This document shows positions 22,443-29,830 of a stretch of 64,000 nt of DNA, piece by piece. Source of the stretch: an uncultured Lachnospiraceae bacterium (GTDB lineage: Bacteria; Bacillota; Clostridia; Lachnospirales; Lachnospiraceae). The position numbers and the translations under genes are program-made. Each line of letters opens with the position of its first letter. Within the stretch, counting starts at the first letter, position 1. The stretch is taken from contig CAKXYI010000005.1 in NCBI GenBank assembly GCA_934899185.1, forward strand, positions 1 to 64,000, in the 5' to 3' direction. The notes beneath the pieces were generated by a model. It was given only the letters and a program-made list of their open reading frames with translations, ran no database searches and had not been told where the DNA came from.

Positions 22443-22639
22443 GATGCCTCCAAAGTAAAAACATTACTATGGCATATTTTAACACAGATGGCAGAAAGTG
22501 TATGAGAAAATACAATTCGTGATAAAAAATTGTAAATAAAAGCAGTGGAAAAATTCATAAAAATACAAAGGGAAACCCATAGAAACTTTAAATTATTCAC
22601 AAAATTGGAGATATTGTGGAATAATTATAAGAAAATTTA

Positions 22640-22668
22640 TTGACATTGAAGAAAACCGGTGGTAATTT
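22640..22668 (+). promoter_or_regulatory. Probable promoter of the T-box/cstA transcript
   Basis: TTGACA (22640-22645), 17-base spacer, -10-like TAATTT (22663-22668) preceded by TGG, giving an extended -10. The 22443-22639 stretch upstream shows nothing else recognisable. Confidence 0.5.
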
Positions 22669-22689
22669 AAGGATAAACAAAGAGTAAAT

Positions 22690-22971
22690 GCAAAGAACAG
22701 AACAAGATCACGAGGACACCTCATACAGTTCAGAGACTTGTCGGTTGGTGCGAGACAAGGTATGGTTCTTTTGATTATCCTCTGCGAGCAGTGCGCTGAA
22801 TACCTTTTCGGTCAGTAGGTGCCACCGGTTTCCACCGTTATATGGAGACTTATTTCTGCAAAAAAGATTGTGGTGATGAGGTTGAGAGGTCACATTTTGT
22901 GGCAATTAAAGTGGTAACGCGGAAGCATAGAGCCTTCGTCTTTAGTGAGTGCTAAAGACGGAGGCTTTTTT
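22690..22971 (+). ncRNA. T-box leader (tRNA-sensing attenuator) upstream of the CstA transporter
   Basis: The leader has a stem I with helices CATAC/GTATG and CTTGTC/GACAAG around the apical sequence GGTTGGTGCGA (22743-22753) and an AGAG bulge, as in T-box leaders. The T-box proper, AAAGTGGTAACGCGG, spans about 22908-22922. A terminator follows with a 15-bp stem (22931-22945 with 22952-22966) and a T-run. Uncharged tRNA pairing should favour the antiterminator and cstA expression. The specifier codon could not be placed reliably by eye. Confidence 0.88.
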
Positions 22972-23000
22972 AGTACATAGACTCTTTGCTAGAAATTTTT

Positions 23001-23035
23001 AGAAGGGAGCCGCGTGAGCGCGGAACAAAGACATG
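23001..23035 (+). promoter_or_regulatory. Ribosome site separated from the cstA start by a small hairpin
   Basis: The only good ribosome site, AGAAGGGAG (23001-23009), is 23 bases from the ATG at 23033. A perfect GC hairpin, CCGCG (23010-23014) / CGCGG (23019-23023) with a TGAG loop, lies between. Folding it out leaves a spacing of nine bases. Confidence 0.6.
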
Positions 23036-24721
23036 AATGGATTAGTTATTGTTTTAATCGGAATTGTAGCACTTGGTGCCGGCTATCTGTTTTATGGAAG
23101 ATGGCTGGCAAACAGATGGGGGATCGACCCAAAGGCAAAGACCCCGGCATACACACATGAAGACGGAGAGGACTATGTACCGTCATCTAAGTTTACGGTA
23201 TTTTCTCATCAGTTCTCATCCATTGCAGGCGCAGGTCCTGTCACCGGACCGATCTTAGCATCTGTATTCGGCTGGGTGCCGGTACTCCTTTGGTTGATCA
23301 TCGGAGGACTCTTCTTTGGAGCAGTACAGGACTTTGGAGCCTTATATGCTTCTGTTAAAAATGAAGGAAAGTCCATGGGAATGATCATTGAAAAGTATAT
23401 CGGCAAGACAGGAAGAAAGTTATTTATGCTGTTTTGCTGGCTCTTTACTCTCCTTGTTATCGCGGCCTTTACCGATATGGTTGCCGGTACTTTTGTAGGC
23501 AAGGGCATGGCTGATATGAGCGAAGCGACTGCATATGCAGATTCCGCTGCCGCTTCTATTTCTATGTTGTTTATCGTGGTTGCCATCATCTTTGGTATTA
23601 TTCAAAAATGTGTCGGACAGATGAAAGAGTGGGTCAGAGCCGTTGTTGCTATTGCACTTTTGGTCGGCATGTTTGCACTGGGTATGCATTTCCCAATCTA
23701 TGCAACCAAGACAGCATGGATCTACATCATCATGGCTTACCTCTTTTTAGCATCGGTTATGCCAATGTGGCTTTTGATGCAGCCAAGAGATTATATGACG
23801 ACCTTTATGTTACTGGGCATGATCATTGGAGCCGTCGTTGGTGTTCTTGTCGCACATCCGACCATGCAACTCAATGCTTTTAACGGATTCAATGTAGACG
23901 GAAGTTATCTTTTCCCGACCTTGTTTGTTACGATCGCCTGCGGTGCTGTTTCCGGTTTCCATAGTCTGGTATCTTCCGGTACATCTTCTAAGACCATTAG
24001 TAATGAAAAAGATATGCCGATGGTCGGATATGGTGCTATGGTCGTAGAATCACTGCTTGGTATCGTTGCTCTGGTCGTTGTCGGTGCCGTGGCTGTCAAT
24101 GGCACAAAGCCGGAAGGAACACCATTTTCCATCTTCTCCACCGGCGTTGCAGGATTCTTGGAAAAATTAGGTTTGCCGGTACAGGTGGCAACCGTATTTA
24201 TGACCATGTGTGTATCTGCGCTGGCCCTGACTTCATTGGATTCGGTTGCAAGAATCGGTCGTATGTCTTTCCAGGAACTTTTCCTTGGAGATACCACAGA
24301 TACGTCCAAGATGCCAGGATGGCAGAAAGTGCTTACCAATAAATATTTTGCAACCGTAATTACCTTATTCTTTGGTTACCTTTTGACACTGGGCGGATAC
24401 AACAATGTATGGCCACTCTTTGGCTCTGCCAACCAGTTGTTAGCAGCCTTGGTATTGATTGCACTTTCTGTATTCCTAAAGACAACAGGAAGAACGGGCT
24501 GGACATTATACGCACCAATGTTTATTATGTTAGCAGTTACATTTACAGCACTGATCCAGAAGACCATTGCCCTTGTCAGCAACATAGTTAGTGGTCAGGC
24601 AACCTTCTTGGTAGATGGCCTGCAATTCATCGTTGCCATTCTTCTGATGGTCTTGGGTGTTTGTGTTGCATTTTCTTGTTTGAAAAAATTATTTGGCGCA
24701 AAGGAAGAGGCACAGGCATAA
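23033..24721 (+). CDS. cstA: CstA family carbon-starvation/peptide transporter
   Basis: The 562-residue polytopic protein has CstA family landmarks: an N-terminal helix with YFYGRWLANRWGID-like sequence, YVPSSKFTVFSHQFSSIAGAGPVTGPILA, and SGFHSLVSSGTSSKTISNEKD. Members import pyruvate or small peptides in enterobacteria. Control by a T-box suggests that here the substrate supplies an amino acid, directly or as peptide (inference). It sits alone behind the leader, followed after 24 bases by the carbonic-anhydrase-like gene. Confidence 0.9.
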   Translation: MNGLVIVLIGIVALGAGYLFYGRWLANRWGIDPKAKTPAYTHEDGEDYVPSSKFTVFSHQFSSIAGAGPVTGPILASVFGWVPVLLWLIIGGLFFGAVQDFGALYASVKNEGKSMGMIIEKYIGKTGRKLFMLFCWLFTLLVIAAFTDMVAGTFVGKGMADMSEATAYADSAAASISMLFIVVAIIFGIIQKCVGQMKEWVRAVVAIALLVGMFALGMHFPIYATKTAWIYIIMAYLFLASVMPMWLLMQPRDYMTTFMLLGMIIGAVVGVLVAHPTMQLNAFNGFNVDGSYLFPTLFVTIACGAVSGFHSLVSSGTSSKTISNEKDMPMVGYGAMVVESLLGIVALVVVGAVAVNGTKPEGTPFSIFSTGVAGFLEKLGLPVQVATVFMTMCVSALALTSLDSVARIGRMSFQELFLGDTTDTSKMPGWQKVLTNKYFATVITLFFGYLLTLGGYNNVWPLFGSANQLLAALVLIALSVFLKTTGRTGWTLYAPMFIMLAVTFTALIQKTIALVSNIVSGQATFLVDGLQFIVAILLMVLGVCVAFSCLKKLFGAKEEAQA

Positions 24722-24745
24722 TCCTTTGCAAAAAAGGAGAGTAGA

Positions 24746-25786
24746 ATGAAGAAAAAATGGTATCAGGCAGAGACCTCGGTCATGACAGGCGACGTATCGG
24801 TGGAAGAGGGCGTTAGCATATGGCATAACGCTACGCTTCGTGCGGATACGGCACCGATCACGATAGGGCGGAACAGTAATGTTCAGGATAATGTTTGTAT
24901 ACATGCAGGGGACGGTTATGCGGTAAAAATCGGAGAGAATGTCACGATCGGACATGGTGCCATCCTACATGGTTGCACGATCGCGGATAATACGATCATT
25001 GGTATGGGTGCAATTGTCCTGAATGGAGCACACATTGGTAAGGATTGTATGGTGGGCGCAGGCACTTTGGTTACGCAGGGGATGCGGGTGACGGATGGAA
25101 GCCTGGTACTGGGAAGTCCTGCAAAACGATACCGGATGTTGACAGCAGAAGAAATAGAACACCAGCATGAAAATGCCTTGCATTATGTAAAGGCTGGTCA
25201 AGAGCAATTAAGAGAAAAAGATGTGAAACAATGGAATACCGGAAACCTGCAAGCCGGTTACGAGCGTCTTGCAAAGAATATCATGGATTTTATCTGGGAA
25301 GAACAGGTCAAACTGGGCTATCGGCGGGAGGTTATCCGCCTGTACTTCCCGCTGGCATCCCTTTGCCATTTCTTTGGCAGGCAGATGACAGAAGAGGAAA
25401 TGCTGGATGTCATGCATGCTTTTCCGGAAACGGTGACTCGGACATTGGGAAATGTCCGTTGCAGCAGTAAAAAGGGACGCTTTTGTATTGAGATCCCGGA
25501 AGATGGCGTGGCATATGTGCATGCGCATATGCATGACGATGGATTCCTGGAGGAATTGGTTGCTTTGGTGCAGACGCATGAGTGCAGCAGGGAGAAACTG
25601 CTAAGTTTATTTGGCAAATACAGTCAGGCGGTCGAGATTCAGGATATGCAGGATGCCGACTTTGATTATGCCATTCATTGCAAAGACCGTGAGAATGATC
25701 CTTATTATTATTGTTTCCATGAGGAAGGCTACCATATCATTTACCACCGTTTTACACCGGAAGATTATGCAGATCTGATCCGATAA
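24746..25786 (+). CDS. Gamma-carbonic-anhydrase-like hexapeptide protein fused to a DUF3877-like domain
   Basis: Residues 1 to about 165 form a left-handed beta-helix of the gamma-carbonic-anhydrase/YrdA type (MTGDVSVEEGVSIWHNATLRAD, IGENVTIGHGAILHGCTI, GMGAIVLNGAHIG, LVLGSPAKRYR) with histidines at the expected metal sites. From about 170 a second alpha-rich domain (WEEQVKLGYRREVIRLYFPLASLCHF to YHIIYHRFTPEDY) resembles DUF3877 of Firmicutes, function unknown. Normal YrdA proteins end near 170-185 residues. AAGGAG precedes the ATG. It may be cotranscribed with cstA. Confidence 0.75.
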   Translation: MKKKWYQAETSVMTGDVSVEEGVSIWHNATLRADTAPITIGRNSNVQDNVCIHAGDGYAVKIGENVTIGHGAILHGCTIADNTIIGMGAIVLNGAHIGKDCMVGAGTLVTQGMRVTDGSLVLGSPAKRYRMLTAEEIEHQHENALHYVKAGQEQLREKDVKQWNTGNLQAGYERLAKNIMDFIWEEQVKLGYRREVIRLYFPLASLCHFFGRQMTEEEMLDVMHAFPETVTRTLGNVRCSSKKGRFCIEIPEDGVAYVHAHMHDDGFLEELVALVQTHECSREKLLSLFGKYSQAVEIQDMQDADFDYAIHCKDRENDPYYYCFHEEGYHIIYHRFTPEDYADLIR

Positions 25787-25791
25787 AAGTA

Positions 25792-25838
25792 TAACTGCTC
25801 CTTGTATTTTCAGAAAAATAGGGAGCAGTTAAATTTTC
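25792..25838 (+). terminator. Probable terminator after the hexapeptide fusion gene
   Basis: Ten-base-pair stem TAACTGCTCC (25792-25801) / GGAGCAGTTA (25822-25831), followed by a modest AAATTTTCTT tail. Confidence 0.65.
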
Positions 25839-25840
25839 TT

Positions 25841-25880
25841 CACTATTCCTATTGACACGATAGGAATAGTGGGATATAAT
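25841..25880 (+). promoter_or_regulatory. Promoter with a 12-bp inverted repeat across the -35 box
   Basis: TTGACA (25852-25857), 17-base spacer, TATAAT (25875-25880). The -35 box sits at the centre of a perfect inverted repeat CACTATTCCTAT (25841-25852) / ATAGGAATAGTG (25860-25871). A protein bound there would block polymerase. Given the cysteine-type importer downstream, a sulfur-responsive repressor such as a CymR/Rrf2-type protein is a candidate (inference). Confidence 0.75.
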
Positions 25881-25912
25881 CGAGAACATCGAAAAGAGAA
25901 GGAGGTAAAAAT

Positions 25913-25948
25913 ATGAAGAGGATCTGTCAGAAAGGGAACAAAAGATAG
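25913..25948 (+). CDS. Possible 11-residue leader peptide of the cysteine-type ABC operon
   Basis: A strong AAGGAGGTAAAAAT site precedes ATG 25913, which opens a reading frame of only 11 codons: MKRICQKGNKR and stop. The ribosome site is as good as any in the window. The single cysteine codon near the start and the cysteine-type importer downstream would fit a translated leader that reports cysteine supply. No clear terminator hairpin lies between it and the operon, so the mechanism is open. Confidence 0.5.
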   Translation: MKRICQKGNKR

Positions 25949-25952
25949 AATT

Positions 25953-26024
25953 ATGCGTAGAATAAATAAAGGGAAAAATGTAAAAGATTACAAAAAGATG
26001 ATGAAAAAGGAGAACTTAAAATGA
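25953..26024 (+). CDS. Possible 23-residue coupled ORF upstream of the binding protein
   Basis: ATG 25953 opens a lysine-rich frame (MRRINKGKNVKDYKKMMKKE, then NLK) whose TGA overlaps the ATG of the binding-protein gene as ATGA. Its own ribosome site is weak (AAAGGGAA). It could couple translation of the leader region to the transporter, or be chance. Confidence 0.3.
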   Translation: MRRINKGKNVKDYKKMMKKENLK

Positions 26025-26911
26025 AGAATTTGAAAATAAAGAAATTATTAGCATTGGCAGTAGCCGGTATCTTGACCGTAGGATTGGTAGCATGCGGAAG
26101 TTCCAATTCCGACAGTGCAAAATCAGATACAGCAAGCGGATCTGATTCAGCATCAGGGACCTATCGCAGTTTAGACGAGATCAAGAAAGACGGAACCATC
26201 AATATCGGTGTATTTTCCGACAAGAACCCATTTGGTTATGTAGATGAGAACGGCGAGTATCAGGGCTATGATATTTACTTCGCAAACCGTCTGGCAAAGG
26301 ATCTTGGCGTAAAGGTCAATTTTGTATCTACAGAAGCTGCAAACCGTATCGAATATTTGCAGACAGGTAAGGTGGATGTTATTCTGGCAAACTTCACTGT
26401 GACGGAAGAGAGGGCAAAGGAAGTTGATTTTGCACTTCCTTACATGAACGTATCTATCGGTGTTGTCTCCAGAGAAGGCAATGTCATCAAGAGTCTTGAC
26501 AACTGGAACAAAGACGATTCCATCATTGTCATTTCAGGAACAACCGCTGAGACATACCTGACAGAGAATTACCCGGATATCCCATTACAAAAGTTTGATT
26601 CTTACGCAACTGCAAAAGAGGCATTCCAGAACGGAACTTCTGTTGCATGGGCAAATGACAACACAGAAGTTATTGCATTCTCATTGCAGAATAAGGGTTA
26701 TGTTGTAGGTATTCCATCAATCGGAGATGCTGATACCATCGCTCCGGCAGTTACCAAGGGAAACAAGGAACTGCTTGACTGGATCAACAGCGAGATCGAG
26801 ACATTAGGACAGGAAAACTTCTTCCACAAAGATTACGAAGAGACATTAGTAGATACTTACGGAACAGATTATGAAGACAGCCTTGTAGTAGAAGGTGGCA
26901 AAACAGAGTAA
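26021..26911 (+). CDS. Cysteine/polar amino acid ABC transporter, substrate-binding lipoprotein
   Basis: The 296-residue lipoprotein has a signal ending in LVAC (Cys25). The SBP_bac_3 fold reads INIGVFSDKNPFGYVDENGEYQGYDIYFANRLAKD, then VEAANR-like TEAANRIEYLQTGKVDVILANFT and GTTAETYLTENYP. This set closely resembles cysteine-binding proteins of the CjaA group. It captures substrate outside the membrane and hands it to the two permeases encoded next. AAGGAG precedes the ATG. Confidence 0.88.
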   Translation: MKNLKIKKLLALAVAGILTVGLVACGSSNSDSAKSDTASGSDSASGTYRSLDEIKKDGTINIGVFSDKNPFGYVDENGEYQGYDIYFANRLAKDLGVKVNFVSTEAANRIEYLQTGKVDVILANFTVTEERAKEVDFALPYMNVSIGVVSREGNVIKSLDNWNKDDSIIVISGTTAETYLTENYPDIPLQKFDSYATAKEAFQNGTSVAWANDNTEVIAFSLQNKGYVVGIPSIGDADTIAPAVTKGNKELLDWINSEIETLGQENFFHKDYEETLVDTYGTDYEDSLVVEGGKTE

Positions 26912-26951
26912 GTAAGCCTTTGAAAAACACAGGAAAGGAGAGAGCGATACC

Positions 26952-27611
26952 ATGGATATAGCATTTATGACAAAGTATTTACCTATGTATGAAAGAGCGG
27001 CAGTGCTGACAGTCAAGATCGGTCTGATCGGTATCGCATTCGCTATCCTGGTAGGTTTAATCTGTGCCATGATCCAGTATCACAAGGTGCCGGTCGTAAG
27101 ACAGATCGTAGCCGTTTATATTGAGATCAGCCGAAATACACCGCTTTTGGTGCAGTTATTCTTTATCTATTATGGATTTCCCAAGATCGGCATCATGGTG
27201 CAGCCGGAGACCTGCGGTGTCGTTGGTCTGGCATTTCTTGGTGGAAGTTATATGACAGAGGCTTTCCGTAGTGGTCTGGAATCTGTAGCAATGATCCAGA
27301 GCGAAAGTGCCTTGAGCCTTGGCATGAACCGTGCGCAGGTTATGCGCTATATCGTACTGCCGCAGGCAGTTTCCATCAGTATTCCGGCATTTGTGGCAAA
27401 TGTTATCTTCTTATTAAAAGAGACAAGTGTATTCAGTGCCATCAGTTTGATGGATCTCATGTTTACGGCCAAGGATTTGATTGGACTTTACTATAAGACG
27501 ACAGAGAGCCTTTTCCTCTTGGTAGTATTTTACCTGATCATTTTGTTGCCGATTTCTCTACTAGGAACATGGCTGGAAAGGAGGGTGCGCTATGCTGGAT
27601 TTGGGGATTGA
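26952..27611 (+). CDS. Amino acid ABC transporter permease (first)
   Basis: The 219-residue HisM-type permease has about five membrane helices, an ISRNTPLLVQLFFIYYG segment and the EAA loop EAFRSGLESVAMIQSESALSLGM, which contacts the ATPase. It overlaps the second permease gene by 20 bases, so the two are probably translated together and form a heterodimer. Confidence 0.92.
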   Translation: MDIAFMTKYLPMYERAAVLTVKIGLIGIAFAILVGLICAMIQYHKVPVVRQIVAVYIEISRNTPLLVQLFFIYYGFPKIGIMVQPETCGVVGLAFLGGSYMTEAFRSGLESVAMIQSESALSLGMNRAQVMRYIVLPQAVSISIPAFVANVIFLLKETSVFSAISLMDLMFTAKDLIGLYYKTTESLFLLVVFYLIILLPISLLGTWLERRVRYAGFGD

Positions 27612-28272
27612 TGTCCTGTTTAAGGGAACCAATATGTTGCGCCTTCTGTCCGGTCTTTGGGTGGCAATGAAGATCAGTCTGGTTTCCATTTTGATCAGCC
27701 TGCCTCTGGGCGTGCTGGTGGGTGCACTGATGACAGTGAAAAACCGCGTGGTAAAAGCAATCTTCCGTGTCTATCTGGAGATCATCCGTATCATGCCGCA
27801 GTTGGTATTGTTATTTATCGTATATTTTGGTACGACACGAGCCTTAGGCTGGAATTTATCTGGCGAGGTCGCATCCGTGATCGTATTTGTCCTGTGGGGG
27901 ACGGCGGAGATGGGAGACCTCGTGCGAGGGGCACTCATCAGTATTCCAAAGCATCAGTTTGAAAGCAGCGAAGCCTTGGGACTTACCAAACGTCAGACCT
28001 ATATTTACATTATCATTCCGCAGACGATTCAGCGTTTGATCCCTTTGTCGATCAACCTGATAACGCGTATGATAAAGACGACCAGTCTGGTACTGATGAT
28101 CGGTGTTGTGGAAATGTTAAAAGTGGCGCAACAGATCATCGAAGCCAATCGTATGACCAGCCCGAATGCGGCATTTGGTGTATTTTTGATCGTTTTCATT
28201 TTGTACTTTTTGGTATGCTGGCCGATCAGTATGCTGGCAAGATACCTTGAGAAAAAGTGGAGCGTAGCCTAG
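27592..28272 (+). CDS. Amino acid ABC transporter permease (second)
   Basis: The 226-residue HisM-type permease has [16 protein letters not shown] and the EAA loop [23 protein letters not shown]. The start is inside the end of the first permease gene, with AAAGGAGGG upstream. It pairs with the preceding permease in the membrane. Confidence 0.92.
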   Translation: MLDLGIDVLFKGTNMLRLLSGLWVAMKISLVSILISLPLGVLVGALMTVKNRVVKAIFRVYLEIIRIMPQLVLLFIVYFGTTRALGWNLSGEVASVIVFVLWGTAEMGDLVRGALISIPKHQFESSEALGLTKRQTYIYIIIPQTIQRLIPLSINLITRMIKTTSLVLMIGVVEMLKVAQQIIEANRMTSPNAAFGVFLIVFILYFLVCWPISMLARYLEKKWSVA

Positions 28273-28291
28273 GCATAAAGGAGGAAGTAAA

Positions 28292-29026
28292 GTGGCAGAA
28301 GCATTACTTCAGGTAAAAGATCTGATAAAAGAATATGAGGGCAACCGCATTTTGGACGGTGTGAATTTAGAAGTTGAACGGGGGCAGGTTGTCGTTGTGG
28401 TCGGACCGAGTGGTTGTGGAAAAAGTACCCTGCTGCGCTGCATCAATGCATTGGAACCGATCCAGGAAGGTCAGGTCATCTTAGAGGGCAAGACTGTAGG
28501 AAAAGACAATCTGGAAGAATTGCGTCAAAAGATCGGCATGGTATTTCAGAGTTATGATCTCTTTCCACATTTGAGTGTTTTAGACAATATCACGATCGCA
28601 CCGATCAAGGTGCAGAAAAGAAAAAAAGAGGAAGTACAGGCAGAGGCAGGAGAATTGCTCAAGCGTGTCGGCTTGGAAGATAAGGCAAACAGTTACCCGA
28701 GACAGTTGTCCGGTGGACAAAAGCAGAGAGTTGCCATTGTGCGTGCGCTTTGTATGCATCCGGAGATACTGCTTTTTGACGAGGTAACAGCGGCTCTGGA
28801 TCCGGAAATGGTACGCGAAGTCTTAGATGTTATGCTGGATCTGGCAAAACAGGGCAGGACGATGATCATCGTGACACATGAGATGCAGTTTGCCAAGGCG
28901 GTTGCGGATAAAGTGGTATTTATCGATCAGGGAAAGATCCTGGAAGAAGCAGTGCCGGAAGAATTTTTTACCAAGCCTAAGACAGAACGTGCAAAGCAGT
29001 TTTTGAATGTATTCCAGTTTGATTAA
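28292..29026 (+). CDS. Amino acid ABC transporter ATP-binding protein
   Basis: The 244-residue ATPase starts at GTG 28292 behind AGGAGG. Motifs: Walker [11 protein letters not shown]-loop [10 protein letters not shown], signature LSGGQKQR, Walker [13 protein letters not shown], switch histidine in VTHEM. Walker B is followed by V-T rather than the usual P-T, a tolerated variant. It powers the importer encoded by the three preceding genes. Confidence 0.95.
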   Translation: MAEALLQVKDLIKEYEGNRILDGVNLEVERGQVVVVVGPSGCGKSTLLRCINALEPIQEGQVILEGKTVGKDNLEELRQKIGMVFQSYDLFPHLSVLDNITIAPIKVQKRKKEEVQAEAGELLKRVGLEDKANSYPRQLSGGQKQRVAIVRALCMHPEILLFDEVTAALDPEMVREVLDVMLDLAKQGRTMIIVTHEMQFAKAVADKVVFIDQGKILEEAVPEEFFTKPKTERAKQFLNVFQFD

Positions 29027-29060
29027 AAAGAAAATAAAATATTATGTATGCCAATAAAAA

Positions 29061-29116
29061 AGAGTTACAGGTTGGCAGATATCTTGTGAAAGAATCTGAC
29101 CGAAACCTGCAACTCT
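29061..29116. terminator. Bidirectional terminator between the ABC operon and the small exporter gene
   Basis: AGAGTTACAGGTT (29061-29073) pairs with AACCTGCAACTCT (29104-29116). A-rich sequence lies on one side and T-rich on the other, so it can end transcripts from both strands. Confidence 0.8.
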
Positions 29117-29121
29117 TATTT

Positions 29122-29598
29122 TTATTTCAGAACGTTGATTCCGACTGCGGAGAGTGCTCCGATGATGATGCCGGCAAGAAGAACACCGCCCATAACAGAA
29201 ATCGTGCTTTTCTTGAAATCCATATCCAGGAAAGAGGCTGCTAGTGTACCAGTCCATGCACCTGTGCCTGGAAGCGGGATACCTACGAATAAAAGCAGGG
29301 CAATGTAGAGTCCGCGTCCGGCTTTTGCCTGTAATTTTTCACCGCCTTTGTGTCCTTTGTTCAGACACCAGGTAAAGAAACCGCCGATGACCGGCTTATC
29401 TGCGCCCCACTCCAGCACTTTTCTTGCAAAGAAGAAAATGATCGGAACCGGAAGCATATTACCGATGATCGAGAGAATGTATGCCTGAAGAAGCGGAACC
29501 GGTGGGTTACACAATAGTGTACCATAAGGAATCGCGCCTCTGAGTTCCACGATAGGAACCATGGAAATAAAAAATGTGATCAGATAACTTTTTAACAT
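29122..29598 (-). CDS. Small multi-drug export family membrane protein
   Basis: The 158-residue protein with about four membrane helices matches the COG2426 family: ISMVPIVELRGAIPYG at the start, a KGHKGGEKLQAKAGRG loop, and LFVGIPLPGTGAWTGTLAA. The family is annotated as a putative small multidrug exporter, but experimental support is thin. AGGAGG lies upstream of the start on the minus strand. Monocistronic. Confidence 0.85.
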   Translation of the reverse strand: MLKSYLITFFISMVPIVELRGAIPYGTLLCNPPVPLLQAYILSIIGNMLPVPIIFFFARKVLEWGADKPVIGGFFTWCLNKGHKGGEKLQAKAGRGLYIALLLFVGIPLPGTGAWTGTLAASFLDMDFKKSTISVMGGVLLAGIIIGALSAVGINVLK

Positions 29599-29674
29599 TG
29601 TATCCTCCTAAAAATGCTTAACTATGTAAATGATATATGATAAGAGGAAAGTTTGCAATGGTTTTTGTGTTAGT

Positions 29675-29785
29675 ATTGAAAAGTCAGTGTTTTGGCTGGA
29701 ATATTATATTGAAAAGTCATAAATTTACGGTGTAAATTATATTGAAAAGTCATATGAATCATGCGATAATATGATTGAAAAGTCA
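29675..29785 (+). repeat. Four 12-bp direct repeats at an exact 33-bp period
   Basis: ATTGAAAAGTCA occurs at 29675, 29708, 29741 and 29774. Every start-to-start distance is 33 bases, about three helical turns, with unrelated 21-base spacers. TTGAAA in each copy resembles a -35 box and an AT-rich hexamer lies about 18 bases later in several copies. The array ends 46 bases before the preferred ATPase start. Confidence 0.85.
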
Positions 29786-29830
29786 TATGAGGGTTAAATT
29801 ATGCCTAAAATACAGGGCGAGGAGGTCTAT

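Noticed and set aside
29675..29785. CRISPR array reading of the regularly spaced repeats
   Set aside because: The repeat is only 12 bases and the spacers 21, far below CRISPR sizes, with four units and no cas genes nearby.
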